A program made the position numbers and the translations under genes. A stretch of DNA of 64,000 nt from Actinomadura coerulea (GTDB lineage: Bacteria; Actinomycetota; Actinomycetes; Streptosporangiales; Streptosporangiaceae), in contig NZ_JACHMQ010000001.1 in the NCBI RefSeq assembly GCF_014208105.1, positions 2,852,001 through 2,916,000 of the forward strand. Direction: 5' to 3'. Under the pieces are notes generated by a model that did no database searches, was not told where the DNA came from, and saw only the letters and a list, made by a program, of their open reading frames with translations. Positions within the stretch are counted from its first letter, which is position 1. Every line of letters begins with the position of its first letter. Positions 1 through 8,316 of the stretch are shown here, piece by piece.

Positions 1-456
1 GGCGTCCGGGCGGATCTCCTGGAGCAGGATCTCCAGATGCCGGTGGTAGAGCAGGTAGGAGCCCTCGCGGAAGCGGGCCTCGGGCGGGTCGGACTCGGCC
101 ATCAGCAGCAGGTCCGCCTGGGCCTCGGTGCGGTCGGCCAGGGCGTGCAGGAAGGCGCGGACGCGCTCGGCGGGCGCGGCGCCCGGGCCGAGCGGCGCGG
201 GGCCCTGGATGAAGGCTGCCTGGAAGTCGCGCTCGCGGTCGTCGATCACGGCGTAGACGAGCCGGGCCCGGTCCCCGAACCGGCGGTACACGGTGCCGAC
301 GCCGACCCCGGCGGCACGCGCGACCTCGTCCATGGAGACGGCCTCGGGCCCGCGGGTCGCGATCAGCTCGGCGGCCGCGCGCAGGATGCGGCGGCGGTTG
401 TGCGTCGCGTCCGCGCGCTCGGCGGGCGGCCGCCCCACCACGGGCAGCTCCCGCAT
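1..456 (-). CDS. TetR/AcrR family transcriptional regulator (partial, C-terminus off the window)
   Basis: The 152 visible codons start at an ATG at 456 and stay open to the window edge, so the C-terminal end is missing. Residues about 20-65 form a TetR N-terminal DNA-binding domain: RRRILRAAAELIATRG, then MDEVARAAGVGVGTVYRRF, the usual helix-turn-helix with the GTVYRRF recognition helix. The remaining part (residues about 70-152) is the start of the alpha-helical ligand-binding domain. The gene is divergent from an SDR reductase and an SMR transporter, with an imperfect inverted repeat between them, which is the classical arrangement of a local repressor of a detoxification pair. The ligand cannot be told from the sequence. 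Confidence 0.9.
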   Translation of the reverse strand, partial: MRELPVVGRPPAERADATHNRRRILRAAAELIATRGPEAVSMDEVARAAGVGVGTVYRRFGDRARLVYAVIDDRERDFQAAFIQGPAPLGPGAAPAERVRAFLHALADRTEAQADLLLMAESDPPEARFREGSYLLYHRHLEILLQEIRPDA

Positions 457-510
457 CCAGCCCCCTCTCGGCACGGCACATCAGCGTAACGGGTTTGTAT
501 CCGGAATGTT

Positions 511-535
511 CTCCGGTTAAGCTCGCTAAGCGGAG
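511..535. promoter_or_regulatory. Candidate TetR operator in the divergent promoter region
   Basis: The 109-bp gap between the divergent TetR and SDR genes contains the arms CTCCGGTTA (511-519) and TAAGCGGAG (527-535), matching at 8 of 9 positions as an inverted repeat with a 7-nt spacer. A third half-site, TTCCGGTTA, lies at 540-548 just ahead of the SDR ribosome binding site. Binding here could control both genes. The site is inferred from symmetry only. Confidence 0.5.
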
Positions 536-565
536 ATTTTTCCGGTTAGCGACGTGGGAGTTGAG

Positions 566-1309
566 ATGACGACGGATCTGACGGGACGGGCGGCGCTGGT
601 GACGGGCGGCGGGCGCGGCATCGGGGCGGCGATCGCGCGGCGGCTGGCGCGGCACGGCGCCGACGTCGCGGTGACCTACGTGCGGGCCCCGGAACGGGCC
701 GCGGGCGTCGTCCGCGAGATCGAGGCGGCGGGCGGGCGCGGGCTGGCGATCGCCGCCGACGCCGCCGACCCCGCGGCCGTCGTCGCGGCCGTCGACCGCG
801 CGGCGGCCGAGCTGGGCCGCCTCGACATCCTGGTCAACAACGCCGGGATCGCGCCCTACGGGCCGCTGGAGGACGTGTCGGCCACCGAACTCGACCGGAC
901 GCTGGCGATCCACGTCCGGGCGGCGTTCGTCGCGGCGCAGGCGGCGGCCCGCCATCTCGGGCCGGGCGGGCGGATCATCAACATCGGCAGCAGCCTCGCC
1001 GAGCGCGTCCCCTATCCCGGCTGGACGCTGTACGCCATGAGCAAGTCGGCGCTCACCGGCCTCACCCGGGGCCTGGCCCGCGATCTCGGGCCGCGCGGGA
1101 TCACCGCGAACGTGGTGCAGCCGGGCTCGACCGACACCGAGATGAACCCCGCGGACTCCCCCGACGCCGAGTTCGAGCGCGGGTTCGCGGCGCTCGGCCG
1201 GTACGGGCGGGTCGACGAGATCGCCGCGATGGTCGCGCATCTGGCGGGCCCGGGCGGGGACTATGTGACCGGTGCGGCGATCGCCGTGGACGGGGGGTTT
1301 GCGGCCTGA
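566..1309 (+). CDS. SDR family NAD(P)-dependent oxidoreductase
   Basis: A classical short-chain dehydrogenase of about 247 residues. It has the Rossmann glycine motif TGGGRGIGAAIARRLA near residue 15, the NNAGIAPYG strand motif, the catalytic Ser in INIGSS and the YAMSK catalytic Tyr/Lys pair, followed by the usual PGSTDTEMNP loop. The ATG at 566 is preferred over the in-frame GTG at 554 because GGGAG lies 5 nt upstream of the ATG. The stop overlaps the start of the SMR transporter (TGATG at 1307-1311), so the two are translationally coupled. It is probably a ketoreductase of the FabG-like type controlled by the divergent TetR protein. The substrate is unknown. Confidence 0.93.
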   Translation: MTTDLTGRAALVTGGGRGIGAAIARRLARHGADVAVTYVRAPERAAGVVREIEAAGGRGLAIAADAADPAAVVAAVDRAAAELGRLDILVNNAGIAPYGPLEDVSATELDRTLAIHVRAAFVAAQAAARHLGPGGRIINIGSSLAERVPYPGWTLYAMSKSALTGLTRGLARDLGPRGITANVVQPGSTDTEMNPADSPDAEFERGFAALGRYGRVDEIAAMVAHLAGPGGDYVTGAAIAVDGGFAA

Positions 1310-1629
1310 TGGCATGGGTTTTCCTACTGATCGCGGGGTTGACGGAGCTGGTGTGGGCGACGGCGCTGAAGCAGTCGGACGGCCTGACGCGGCTCTGGCC
1401 GACCGTCATCGGCCTGTCGGTGGCGCTGCTCAGCGTCGTCGTACTGTCGCTGTCGCTGCGGACGCTGCCGGTCGGGACGGCGTACGCGGTGTTCGTCGGG
1501 CTGGGGGCGCTCGGTGTCGCGCTCGTCGGCATGGTCGCGTTCGGCGAGAGCGCGTCACCGGCCCGGCTGGCGTTCCTCGGCCTGATCGTGGTCGGGGTGA
1601 TCGGCCTGCAGGTGCTGGAGGGCTCTTAG
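1309..1629 (+). CDS. sugE: SMR family transporter, Gdx/SugE type
   Basis: A 106-residue protein with four predicted membrane helices, the normal size for small multidrug resistance transporters. The essential membrane Glu is at residue 13 (AGLTELVWATALK), and the SLRTLPVGTAYAVFVGLGA stretch matches the Gdx (SugE) subtype rather than EmrE-type drug pumps. Known Gdx proteins are dual-topology homodimers that exchange protons for guanidinium, and a single gene is consistent with that. Here it is coupled to an SDR gene and probably to a TetR repressor. I see no guanidine riboswitch upstream, so regulation by a different small molecule is more likely. The actual substrate is inferred from the family only. 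Confidence 0.9.
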   Translation: MAWVFLLIAGLTELVWATALKQSDGLTRLWPTVIGLSVALLSVVVLSLSLRTLPVGTAYAVFVGLGALGVALVGMVAFGESASPARLAFLGLIVVGVIGLQVLEGS

Positions 1630-1657
1630 CGGGGTGGGGATCGGGCAGAGTGGGGGC

Positions 1658-2461
1658 ATGGCGAGGGAGATGCTGGGGATCGACATCGGCGGGTCGGGGA
1701 TCAAGGGCGCGCCGGTCGACCTGTCGGACGGGACGTTCACCCGGGAGCGGTTCCGGGTGGACACGCCGCAGCCGTCGAAGCCCAAGGCGGTCGCGAAGGT
1801 GCTCGCGCAGGTCGTGGAGCATTTCGGGTGGGACGGGCCGGTCGGGGTCACCTACCCCGGCGTGGTGGTCGACGGCGTGACGATGTCGGCGGCGAACGTG
1901 TCGAAGCGGTGGATCGGGCTGGAGGCGCGCGCGCTGATCGCGGACGCGACCGGGCGGGAGGTCACGCTGCTCAACGACGCGGACGCGGCGGGGATCGCGG
2001 AGATGCGGCTCGGCGCGGGACGCGGGAGGCGCGGGACGGTCGTCGTGCTCACGCTGGGGACGGGGATCGGCAGCGCGCTGTTCACCGACGGCGTCCTCGT
2101 CCCGAACACCGAGTTCGGCCACCTGCGGATCGACGGCGAGGACGCCGAGGTCCGCGCGGCGGCGAAGGCGCGGGAGGAGGAGGACCTCAGCTGGAAGAAG
2201 TGGGCGAAGCGGCTGAGCGTGTACATGGCCCACCTGGAGGCGCTGATCTCCCCCTCGCTGATCGTCGTGGGGGGCGGGGTGAGCAAGAAGTCCGAGCACT
2301 TCATCCCGCTGATCAAGGGGGTCCGGGCGGAGATCGTCCCGGCGCGGCTGGTGAACAACGCGGGCATCGTGGGGGCGGCGATGGCGGCCGAGGCCGCTCA
2401 TGACGCGGCGGCCGAAACCGCTCATGACGCGGCGGCCGAGGCCGCCCATGCCGCGGGTTAG
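1658..2461 (+). CDS. ppgK: Polyphosphate glucokinase
   Basis: A ROK-family kinase of about 267 residues that uses polyphosphate (and usually ATP) to phosphorylate glucose in the cytoplasm. The N-terminus carries the phosphate-binding loop GIDIGGSGIKGAPVDL, followed by GVTYPGVV, LLNDADAAGIAEM and the LTLGTGIGSALF motif, all typical of actinobacterial PpgK. The ATG at 1658 sits 7 residues before the first conserved strand; the in-frame GTG at 1634 would add an unlikely extension. The last 25 residues are an Ala/His/Glu low-complexity tail written by a 24-bp tandem repeat, beyond the usual end of the family. The stop codon overlaps that of the convergent mannosidase by 4 bp. Confidence 0.93.
   Translation: MAREMLGIDIGGSGIKGAPVDLSDGTFTRERFRVDTPQPSKPKAVAKVLAQVVEHFGWDGPVGVTYPGVVVDGVTMSAANVSKRWIGLEARALIADATGREVTLLNDADAAGIAEMRLGAGRGRRGTVVVLTLGTGIGSALFTDGVLVPNTEFGHLRIDGEDAEVRAAAKAREEEDLSWKKWAKRLSVYMAHLEALISPSLIVVGGGVSKKSEHFIPLIKGVRAEIVPARLVNNAGIVGAAMAAEAAHDAAAETAHDAAAEAAHAAG
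2384..2455 (+). repeat. Three tandem 24-bp units in the 3' end of ppgK
   Basis: Units start at 2384, 2408 and 2432, each beginning GCGGCCGA and carrying CTCATGACGCG or a close variant. They encode the AHDAAAE-like tail. Their in-frame 24-bp length means that copy number changes would alter only tail length. Confidence 0.85.
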
Positions 2462-5178
2462 GCCGTCCGGAAGCGGATCGTCGCGATCTCCCAGGGGCGC
2501 AGGGCGAGCGTGGCCGTGCCGTCATGCACGTCGAGCGGGATGCCGGGTCGTCCGCGCAGGTCGACGCGGGTCGCCTCGGTGAGGTCGCCGCGCAGGACGG
2601 CCGTGGTGGGACGCGCGCACTGGGCGACCATCCGGGCCTCGGTCCAGCCGTCGCGGAGGCGGAGCGAGGTCATCGCCACGCCGTCGCCCGTGATCGAGAG
2701 GCCCTCCCGGGAGGCAGGGAGGGGTGTGGCGGCCCGCCCGTAGCCGGCGGCGGTGAGCAGGTCGTGGCGGTAGGTCTCGGCGGCCCGCAGGACATCGGTT
2801 CCGGGGGCCTCGCCGGAGTACGGCATGATCGCGAGCCCGACCGCGCGCTCGCCCCGGCACTGGGCCCGCGGGGTGGGGAGCTGCGGCCCGGCGGGCTGGT
2901 CGCGGTAGGCGTTGCGGTCCCGCGACAGGTGGCCGATCGAGCGCAGCAGGGTGAGCGCCAGCTCCCGTCCGCCGAGCACCTCGTACTCGGTGACGTGCTC
3001 CAGCAGGACGGCGAGGCCGCCCGCGGCGACGAACCCGGACGCGGGGAACGTCGGCACCGGCCGCTCGCCGAAGCCGCCCTCCGCCGTGGGCCCGCGCTCG
3101 ACGATCGCGAACTGGCCCTCGGCGAAGGACGAGTCGGCGTGGCGCGGCAGTGACATGTGCAGCCGGACGCGGTGGTCGTCGCACCGGTTGTCGAACGTGA
3201 CGCGCAGCCGGAGGAAGGGCTCCCCGGCGCGCAGTTCCGCGCGGGTGGTGACGGTCACGTCCTCTTCGGCGTCGGACCGGGCGTCGCGCGGGACGTCTCC
3301 GGAGGCGGGCCACCGGTAGGTCCGGACGACGGCGAGCGCGGCGACGAGCGGCCCGTCCCACACGGGCCGGACGTCCACCGCCACGGGATCGCCGACGATG
3401 CGGTCCTCCACGGGCGGCGCGTAGTTGTAGGAGTCGCCGAGGTCGCCGCCGTCCACGACGCGGCCGACCCCTTCGACGACGTGGCCGGACGGGGTGCGCA
3501 GCTGGAGCGTGCCGTCCTCCCGGACCTCGGCGCGCAGCAGCCCGTTGTCCAGGACGTTCCCTTCGGCCTTCACGGGCCCTTCCCCGGTACCGCCCGGCGC
3601 GGCGGGCCGGACGGCGGCCATGCCCAGGGCGGGCACTTCGACCAGCGCGGCGACCGTGCGGCGCGGATCGGCCAGGATCCGGACGCGCCAGTCCCCGTCC
3701 GCGTCGCGCAGCGCGTCCCGCACTTCGCCGATGTCGAACGGGACGTCGGCACGGGACGTGACGTGGAAGGTGAGCGTGCGGTCCTCCCGGGACACCGTCC
3801 AGTCGCGGATCTCCTGCCCGAACAGCACCCGCCCGTACACGCGCTCCAGAAGGATCGGCAGTTCGGAGACCGGGTGGACGGCGTCGTCCAGGACGGTGGG
3901 AGCGACGTCGAGCGTCTGGACGGGGACCGGGCGCCCGTCCCCCGTCACGAGCCCGGGTTCCCCTTCGCACGGGATGTCGAGGGTGACGAGGCCGGTCCGC
4001 GGGGCGGGGGTCGGGTTGAACACCAGGTGCGAGCCGAGCGGCACCGTCGCGGCGCGCTCGGCGGTGACGAGGTCGCAGACCGCGCGGCCGAGCTGCTCGG
4101 CCTCCGCCATGCGCGCCGCGACCTGCTCGGCGGTCTCGTCGCTGCCGCATCCGGTGACCGAGTCGTGGCAGCTCACCTCGATGAGGCGCCGCCAGGCGAG
4201 GTCGAGGAACCGCTGCGCGTCGCCGGTGTACCAGAGGGCGGTGAGGGGTTCGGCGTAGCGTTCCACGAGCCGCTCGGCGCGTCCCATCAGCTGCTTGAGC
4301 CGGACGCGGGCCGACAGCACGCCCGGCAGGATGTTGGCGCGGGCGTGCGACCGCAGCTCGCCCCGGACGTGCGGCAGGCCGTCCACGGACGTCCTCTCGT
4401 CCGCGAAGTACCCGGCGAGCGTGTCCAGCCGCATCGGGAGCCCGGCGGAGGCGACGCGGTCGGCGAGGTCGGCGGCGGGCGCGGTGTGGTCGGCGCCGTA
4501 CATGGCCAGCAGCGGGCCGCCGCCCGGGTACCAGCGGCCCATCGCCTCCGCGAACCCGGCGACGCGGCCGGGCAGCAGGGACGCGCCGTCCTCGAACTCC
4601 TCGAACATCGACGCGGCGTTGCCGTAGCCGCCCTCGGGGAGGTACTGGGTGCGGATCGCGGTCCCGTCCGGCGCCTCCCAGGCGAACGCGCGGGTGCGGA
4701 CCCGGTCCGGGACGCCGCGCCACACGCAGGCGTGCTCGATCCCCGCGAGCCTGAGGATCTGCGGTGTCTGCGCGCAGTGCCCGAACTGGTCGGGCAGGTA
4801 GCCGACCATCATCGCCGCGCCCAGCTCTTCCGCGCGCCGCAGACCGAGTTCCAGGTTCCGGACGATGTTCTCCCCCGAGCACAGGAACTCGTCGTGCAGG
4901 ATCTGCCAGGGCCCGACGGCCAGCCGGCCCTCCCGGACGAGCGCGGCCAGCCGTTCGCGCCGCTCGGGACGGATCTCCAGGTAGTCGTCGACGGCGGCCA
5001 TCTGCCCGTCCAGGGTGAAGTGCCAGCGCGGGTCGGCCTCCATCCCGTCGATGACGCCGTCCAGCAGCGACACGAGGCGGAGCCGGAAGCGCTGGAACGG
5101 CAGGTACCACTCGCGGTCCCAGTGGGTGTGCGGCACGACGACGATCTCTGAGCCCTCGGTCCGGCCTTCTACCCGCAC
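2458..5178 (-). CDS. Glycoside hydrolase family 38 alpha-mannosidase
   Basis: A 906-residue cytoplasmic enzyme (no signal peptide). It opens with the GH38 zinc motif VVPHTHWDREWYLPF at residues about 13-27. LPDQFGHCAQTPQI near residue 130 carries the catalytic Asp, and SCHDSVTGCGSDET supplies a further conserved His/Asp. The C-terminal half is the long beta-sandwich region normal for GH38 (bacterial members are about 850-1050 residues). The GTG at 5178 is chosen because GAGGTGA lies about 8 nt upstream and the start overlaps the 3' end of the PHP gene by 10 bp. It is the last gene of the ABC importer array, so it probably cleaves alpha-mannosides brought in by that importer. It converges on ppgK with a 4-bp overlap. 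Confidence 0.93.
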   Translation of the reverse strand: MRVEGRTEGSEIVVVPHTHWDREWYLPFQRFRLRLVSLLDGVIDGMEADPRWHFTLDGQMAAVDDYLEIRPERRERLAALVREGRLAVGPWQILHDEFLCSGENIVRNLELGLRRAEELGAAMMVGYLPDQFGHCAQTPQILRLAGIEHACVWRGVPDRVRTRAFAWEAPDGTAIRTQYLPEGGYGNAASMFEEFEDGASLLPGRVAGFAEAMGRWYPGGGPLLAMYGADHTAPAADLADRVASAGLPMRLDTLAGYFADERTSVDGLPHVRGELRSHARANILPGVLSARVRLKQLMGRAERLVERYAEPLTALWYTGDAQRFLDLAWRRLIEVSCHDSVTGCGSDETAEQVAARMAEAEQLGRAVCDLVTAERAATVPLGSHLVFNPTPAPRTGLVTLDIPCEGEPGLVTGDGRPVPVQTLDVAPTVLDDAVHPVSELPILLERVYGRVLFGQEIRDWTVSREDRTLTFHVTSRADVPFDIGEVRDALRDADGDWRVRILADPRRTVAALVEVPALGMAAVRPAAPGGTGEGPVKAEGNVLDNGLLRAEVREDGTLQLRTPSGHVVEGVGRVVDGGDLGDSYNYAPPVEDRIVGDPVAVDVRPVWDGPLVAALAVVRTYRWPASGDVPRDARSDAEEDVTVTTRAELRAGEPFLRLRVTFDNRCDDHRVRLHMSLPRHADSSFAEGQFAIVERGPTAEGGFGERPVPTFPASGFVAAGGLAVLLEHVTEYEVLGGRELALTLLRSIGHLSRDRNAYRDQPAGPQLPTPRAQCRGERAVGLAIMPYSGEAPGTDVLRAAETYRHDLLTAAGYGRAATPLPASREGLSITGDGVAMTSLRLRDGWTEARMVAQCARPTTAVLRGDLTEATRVDLRGRPGIPLDVHDGTATLALRPWEIATIRFRTA

Positions 5179-6365
5179 AGTGCGATCACCTCGTTCTCGT
5201 GGGTCTCCAGTCGGTGCATGCCCGGCGCGCCGGCCGGCATCCGGACGCGGTCGCCCCGGACGGCGGTCCGCCGCCCGTCCGGCCCGACCAGCACGGTCCC
5301 GTCCGCGCCGAGGGCGTGGAGCTCGCCGGCGGCGCGCAGCAGCACCGGCGCGTCCAGGCCGGCGGACACCGCCGTCCGGCCCGCCGCGAGCCCGCCCAGC
5401 ACGTCCTGCCCCTCGGCGAGGACCCAGGTCACGGGCTCGCCGAGGTTCTTCGTCTGCGCCGGGTCGTGGAAGTCGCTGCCGCCGAGCGGGACGACGCCCC
5501 GCGGCCGCCACACCTGCGCCCAGGCCAGCGGGGCACCCCATCGGCGGTCCCACCAGGACGAATGCCAGATCTCGGCGAAGCGCGGCCGGTGCTCGGCGGG
5601 CAGCGGGCGGCGCCAGGCGCAGTCGCCGCTGAGCGGGTGGTTGATCGACATGAGCCCGCCGCGCGCGGCGGCGGAGGCGGCCCAGTCGGCGCTCGGCCCG
5701 CGGAAGTCGATCCAGCCGGTGTCGCCGAAGACGTTCGCGTGGCCGAGGTCGGTCGTGACCTCCTGGCCGGGCAGCAGCAGGATCCCGGCGTGCGCCGCGG
5801 CGGCGGGCAGCTCGGAATGGTGGCTGACGGTGTTGTGGTCGGTGACCGCGAGGTAGTCCAGGCCGCGGGAGGCCGCGAGGCACGCCAGTTCGTGGACGGT
5901 GAGCGTGCCGTCGCTGTGGACGGTGTGCGAGTGCAGGTCACCGGCGAGCCAGCGCATCCCTTCGGGGGCGGGCAGTTCCGGGCGGGACGGCCGTTCCGGG
6001 CGCGGAGGCGGCGGCTCGTCCGGCCGCTTCGGGCTCCGCCCAGACGTGGTGACGGTGACCTCGTACGGGACGCCGTCCGGTGGTATCCGATGCAGCCCGA
6101 GCCAGACGTGCCACGGGCCGGGTTCCAGCTCGCCCGGGAGATAGCCGGGCGTCGCCCAGTCGGCGCCTATCGTGAAACGGCGGCGCGCCCCACCGGACCA
6201 GCCGCGGAACCCGTCGGGTCCATGGCAGCCCAGGTCGATCACACCGCCGTCGAAGGACAGTTCGACCGTGACGGACGCCGTCCCCGGCGGCACCTCGAAG
6301 GGGAGTTCGCGCAGCCCCTGCTCCAGACGGTCTTCGAGGCTCCACCGTCCGCCGTGCACGGTCAT
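5169..6365 (-). CDS. CehA/McbA-type PHP-domain metallohydrolase
   Basis: A 398-residue protein. Residues about 1-120 form a beta-rich N-terminal region. From about 137 a PHP domain begins with GDLHSHTVHSDGTLT and YLAVTDHNTVSHHSELP, then LLLPGQEVTTDLGHANVFG, MSINHPLSGD and GGSDFHDPAQTKNLG: the His/Asp metal ligands of PHP phosphoesterases, in the arrangement of CehA-like proteins. The ATG at 6365 follows GGGAGGAGC and forms an ATGA overlap with the ABC ATPase stop. CehA-like members are annotated as esterases or phosphoesterases. Within a sugar importer operon next to a mannosidase, a role in removing a phosphate or ester group from an imported glycoside is plausible but unproven. Confidence 0.88.
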   Translation of the reverse strand: MTVHGGRWSLEDRLEQGLRELPFEVPPGTASVTVELSFDGGVIDLGCHGPDGFRGWSGGARRRFTIGADWATPGYLPGELEPGPWHVWLGLHRIPPDGVPYEVTVTTSGRSPKRPDEPPPPRPERPSRPELPAPEGMRWLAGDLHSHTVHSDGTLTVHELACLAASRGLDYLAVTDHNTVSHHSELPAAAAHAGILLLPGQEVTTDLGHANVFGDTGWIDFRGPSADWAASAAARGGLMSINHPLSGDCAWRRPLPAEHRPRFAEIWHSSWWDRRWGAPLAWAQVWRPRGVVPLGGSDFHDPAQTKNLGEPVTWVLAEGQDVLGGLAAGRTAVSAGLDAPVLLRAAGELHALGADGTVLVGPDGRRTAVRGDRVRMPAGAPGMHRLETHENEVIALCG

Positions 6366-7489
6366 CCGCTCCTCCCGTCCCTGGTCAGGGGCGCCGCGGC
6401 CCGCCCGGCCCCGTCGGCGGCGCCCGTCACCAGCCCGCCGTCCCGGTAGAGCAGGACGCGTCCCGGACGCGGCGACGCCCATCCCTCCGCTGAGAGCTGG
6501 ACCTCAGCCCCCTCCCCGACCACGACCCGCACCGTCTCGCCGCCGACGTCCAGGGTCACGAGCGAGGACGCGCCGAGGTTCTCCACGACGGACACCCTCC
6601 CGCCGAACGCCCCGTCCACCGGTTCGGTGCTGAACTCCATGTACTCGGGACGTACCCCGCACACGACCTCCTGCCCGTCCGGTAGGAGGCCGCGCGCCTC
6701 CTCCGGGACGGGCAGTTCGGTCCCGGCGACCGCGACGGCCCCGCCGCGGACCGTGCCGGGCAGCAGGTTCATCGGCGTCGAACCGATGAACGAGGCCACG
6801 AACAGGTTCGCCGGCCGCCGGAACACCTCCGCGGGTGTGCCGATCTGCCGGATCTGCCCCGACTCCATCACCGCGATCCGGTCGGCGAGCGCCAGTGCCT
6901 CCGCCTGGTCGTGCGTGACGAACACCGACGTGAACGCGAGCCGCTGCTGGAACCTCTTCAGGAACGTGCGGGCCTCCAGGCGGAGCCGCGCGTCGAGGTT
7001 GGACAGCGGCTCGTCCAGCAGCAGGACCCGCGGATCGGCCACCACCGCGCGGGCCAGCGCGACCCGCTGCTGCTGGCCGCCCGACAGCTCCCCCGGACGC
7101 CGCCGCTCCAGCCCCTGGAGACCGAGCTCGCGGGCGGCCTCCGCCGCCCGCGCGTACCGGACGGCGCGGCCCAGCCTCCTGACGCGCAGCGGGTAGGCGA
7201 TGTTGTCCATGACGTTCATGTGCGGGAACAGCGCGTAGTCCTGGAACACCATGCCGACGTCGCGGCGCCCCGGCTGGAGCCGCGTCACGTCCTCGTCGCC
7301 GAGGCGGACCGTCCCGCCCGTGGCCGCCTCCAGGCCGGCGACCGTGCGCAGCAGCGTCGTCTTCCCGCAACCGGACGGGCCGAGCAGCGCGAAGAACTCA
7401 CCCGTCGCGACGTCGAGGTCGAGCGCGTCCAGGGCCCGCACGCCGCCCGGGTACACCTTCGTCAGCCGCCGGATCGTGATGGACCCCAT
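6362..7489 (-). CDS. Carbohydrate ABC transporter ATP-binding protein (MsmX/UgpC type)
   Basis: A 375-residue ATPase with Walker A GPSGCGKTT near residue 38, the Q-loop VFQDYALFPHM, signature LSGGQQQRVALARA, Walker B VLLLDEPLSNLD and the switch His in VFVTHDQ. Residues from about 240 form the C-terminal TOBE-type regulatory region of the CUT1 sugar importer ATPases. It is coupled to the upstream permease (TGATG at 7491-7487) and the downstream PHP gene (ATGA). Many actinomycete sugar importers share one distant MsiK ATPase; this operon carries its own. Confidence 0.95.
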   Translation of the reverse strand: MGSITIRRLTKVYPGGVRALDALDLDVATGEFFALLGPSGCGKTTLLRTVAGLEAATGGTVRLGDEDVTRLQPGRRDVGMVFQDYALFPHMNVMDNIAYPLRVRRLGRAVRYARAAEAARELGLQGLERRRPGELSGGQQQRVALARAVVADPRVLLLDEPLSNLDARLRLEARTFLKRFQQRLAFTSVFVTHDQAEALALADRIAVMESGQIRQIGTPAEVFRRPANLFVASFIGSTPMNLLPGTVRGGAVAVAGTELPVPEEARGLLPDGQEVVCGVRPEYMEFSTEPVDGAFGGRVSVVENLGASSLVTLDVGGETVRVVVGEGAEVQLSAEGWASPRPGRVLLYRDGGLVTGAADGAGRAAAPLTRDGRSG

Positions 7490-8316
7490 CAGCGCTTGAT
7501 CCCTCCGTGGAAGCGGAACCCGTACCGGCGGCTGACGAACAGGTACATGAGCACGACCGGCAGGGAGTACAGCAGCGAGAACGTGGAGATCAGGGGCAGG
7601 TCCGGCTGGCCGCCCTCGGTGTAGAACGTGTACATGATCACCGAGGCGGGGGCCTTGTCCGGGTTCCGCAGGAGCAGGAACGGCATGAGGAAGTCGCCCC
7701 ACACCTGCGCGACCGTCCAGACCGCCACGGTGGCGAGCCCAGGGCGGATGACCGGGAGGACGACGTGCCGCAGCACCTGCAGCGGCGAGGCGCCGAACAC
7801 CCGCGCGGCCTCCTCGTAGGACGTGGGCGTGGCGTCGGTGAAGTCCTTGAGCAGGAAGATCGCCGCCGGCAGCAGCCCGCCGGTCAGCACCAGGATCACG
7901 CCGAGCCGCGAGTCGATCAGGTGCAGGTTGAAGGCCAGCAGGAACACCGGCACCATCGCGGCCGTCCCGGTGATGATCGACGACAGCAGGAGCAGGACGT
8001 AGAGCAGCAGGTCCCGGCCCGGCACCCGGACCCGGCTCAGCGCGTACGCGGCCAGCGACGCGGTCGTGACGACGAGCGCGGCCGTCCCGGCGGCCAGCAG
8101 CACCGAGTTGCGCAGCGACGCGAGCGCGTAGGGGTTGTCCAGCAGGACCCGGAAGTTGTGGAGGGTGAACTCGGGCAGCGACGCCGAGATGCCGGGGTTC
8201 GCGTCGAACGGCGCGAAGGCCAGCCAGAGCAGCGGCAGCGCGAAGAACCCGAGGACGGCCGAGACGAACACCGCCAGCCCGATGCGGCGCAGCAGCTCCC
8301 GTACGGTGCCGTTCAC
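7489..8316 (-). CDS. Carbohydrate ABC transporter permease (MalG-like)
   Basis: A 275-residue inner-membrane protein with about six transmembrane helices, starting at residue about 13. The cytoplasmic EAA loop is EEAARVFGASPLQVLRHVVLP, with the conserved Gly that docks on the ATPase. The final segment LMYLFVSRRYGFRFHGGIKR is the C-terminal signature of MalG-type (CUT1) permeases. The GTG at 8316 overlaps the previous permease stop by 4 bp (GTGA). It pairs with the MalF-like permease at 8313-9299. Confidence 0.95.
   Translation of the reverse strand: MNGTVRELLRRIGLAVFVSAVLGFFALPLLWLAFAPFDANPGISASLPEFTLHNFRVLLDNPYALASLRNSVLLAAGTAALVVTTASLAAYALSRVRVPGRDLLLYVLLLLSSIITGTAAMVPVFLLAFNLHLIDSRLGVILVLTGGLLPAAIFLLKDFTDATPTSYEEAARVFGASPLQVLRHVVLPVIRPGLATVAVWTVAQVWGDFLMPFLLLRNPDKAPASVIMYTFYTEGGQPDLPLISTFSLLYSLPVVLMYLFVSRRYGFRFHGGIKR

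Noticed and set aside
1270..1320. Guanidine riboswitch for the Gdx-type transporter
   Set aside because: The transporter start overlaps the SDR stop, leaving no leader, and no guanidine-riboswitch-like ACGR/GGG pattern is seen ahead of the SDR gene.
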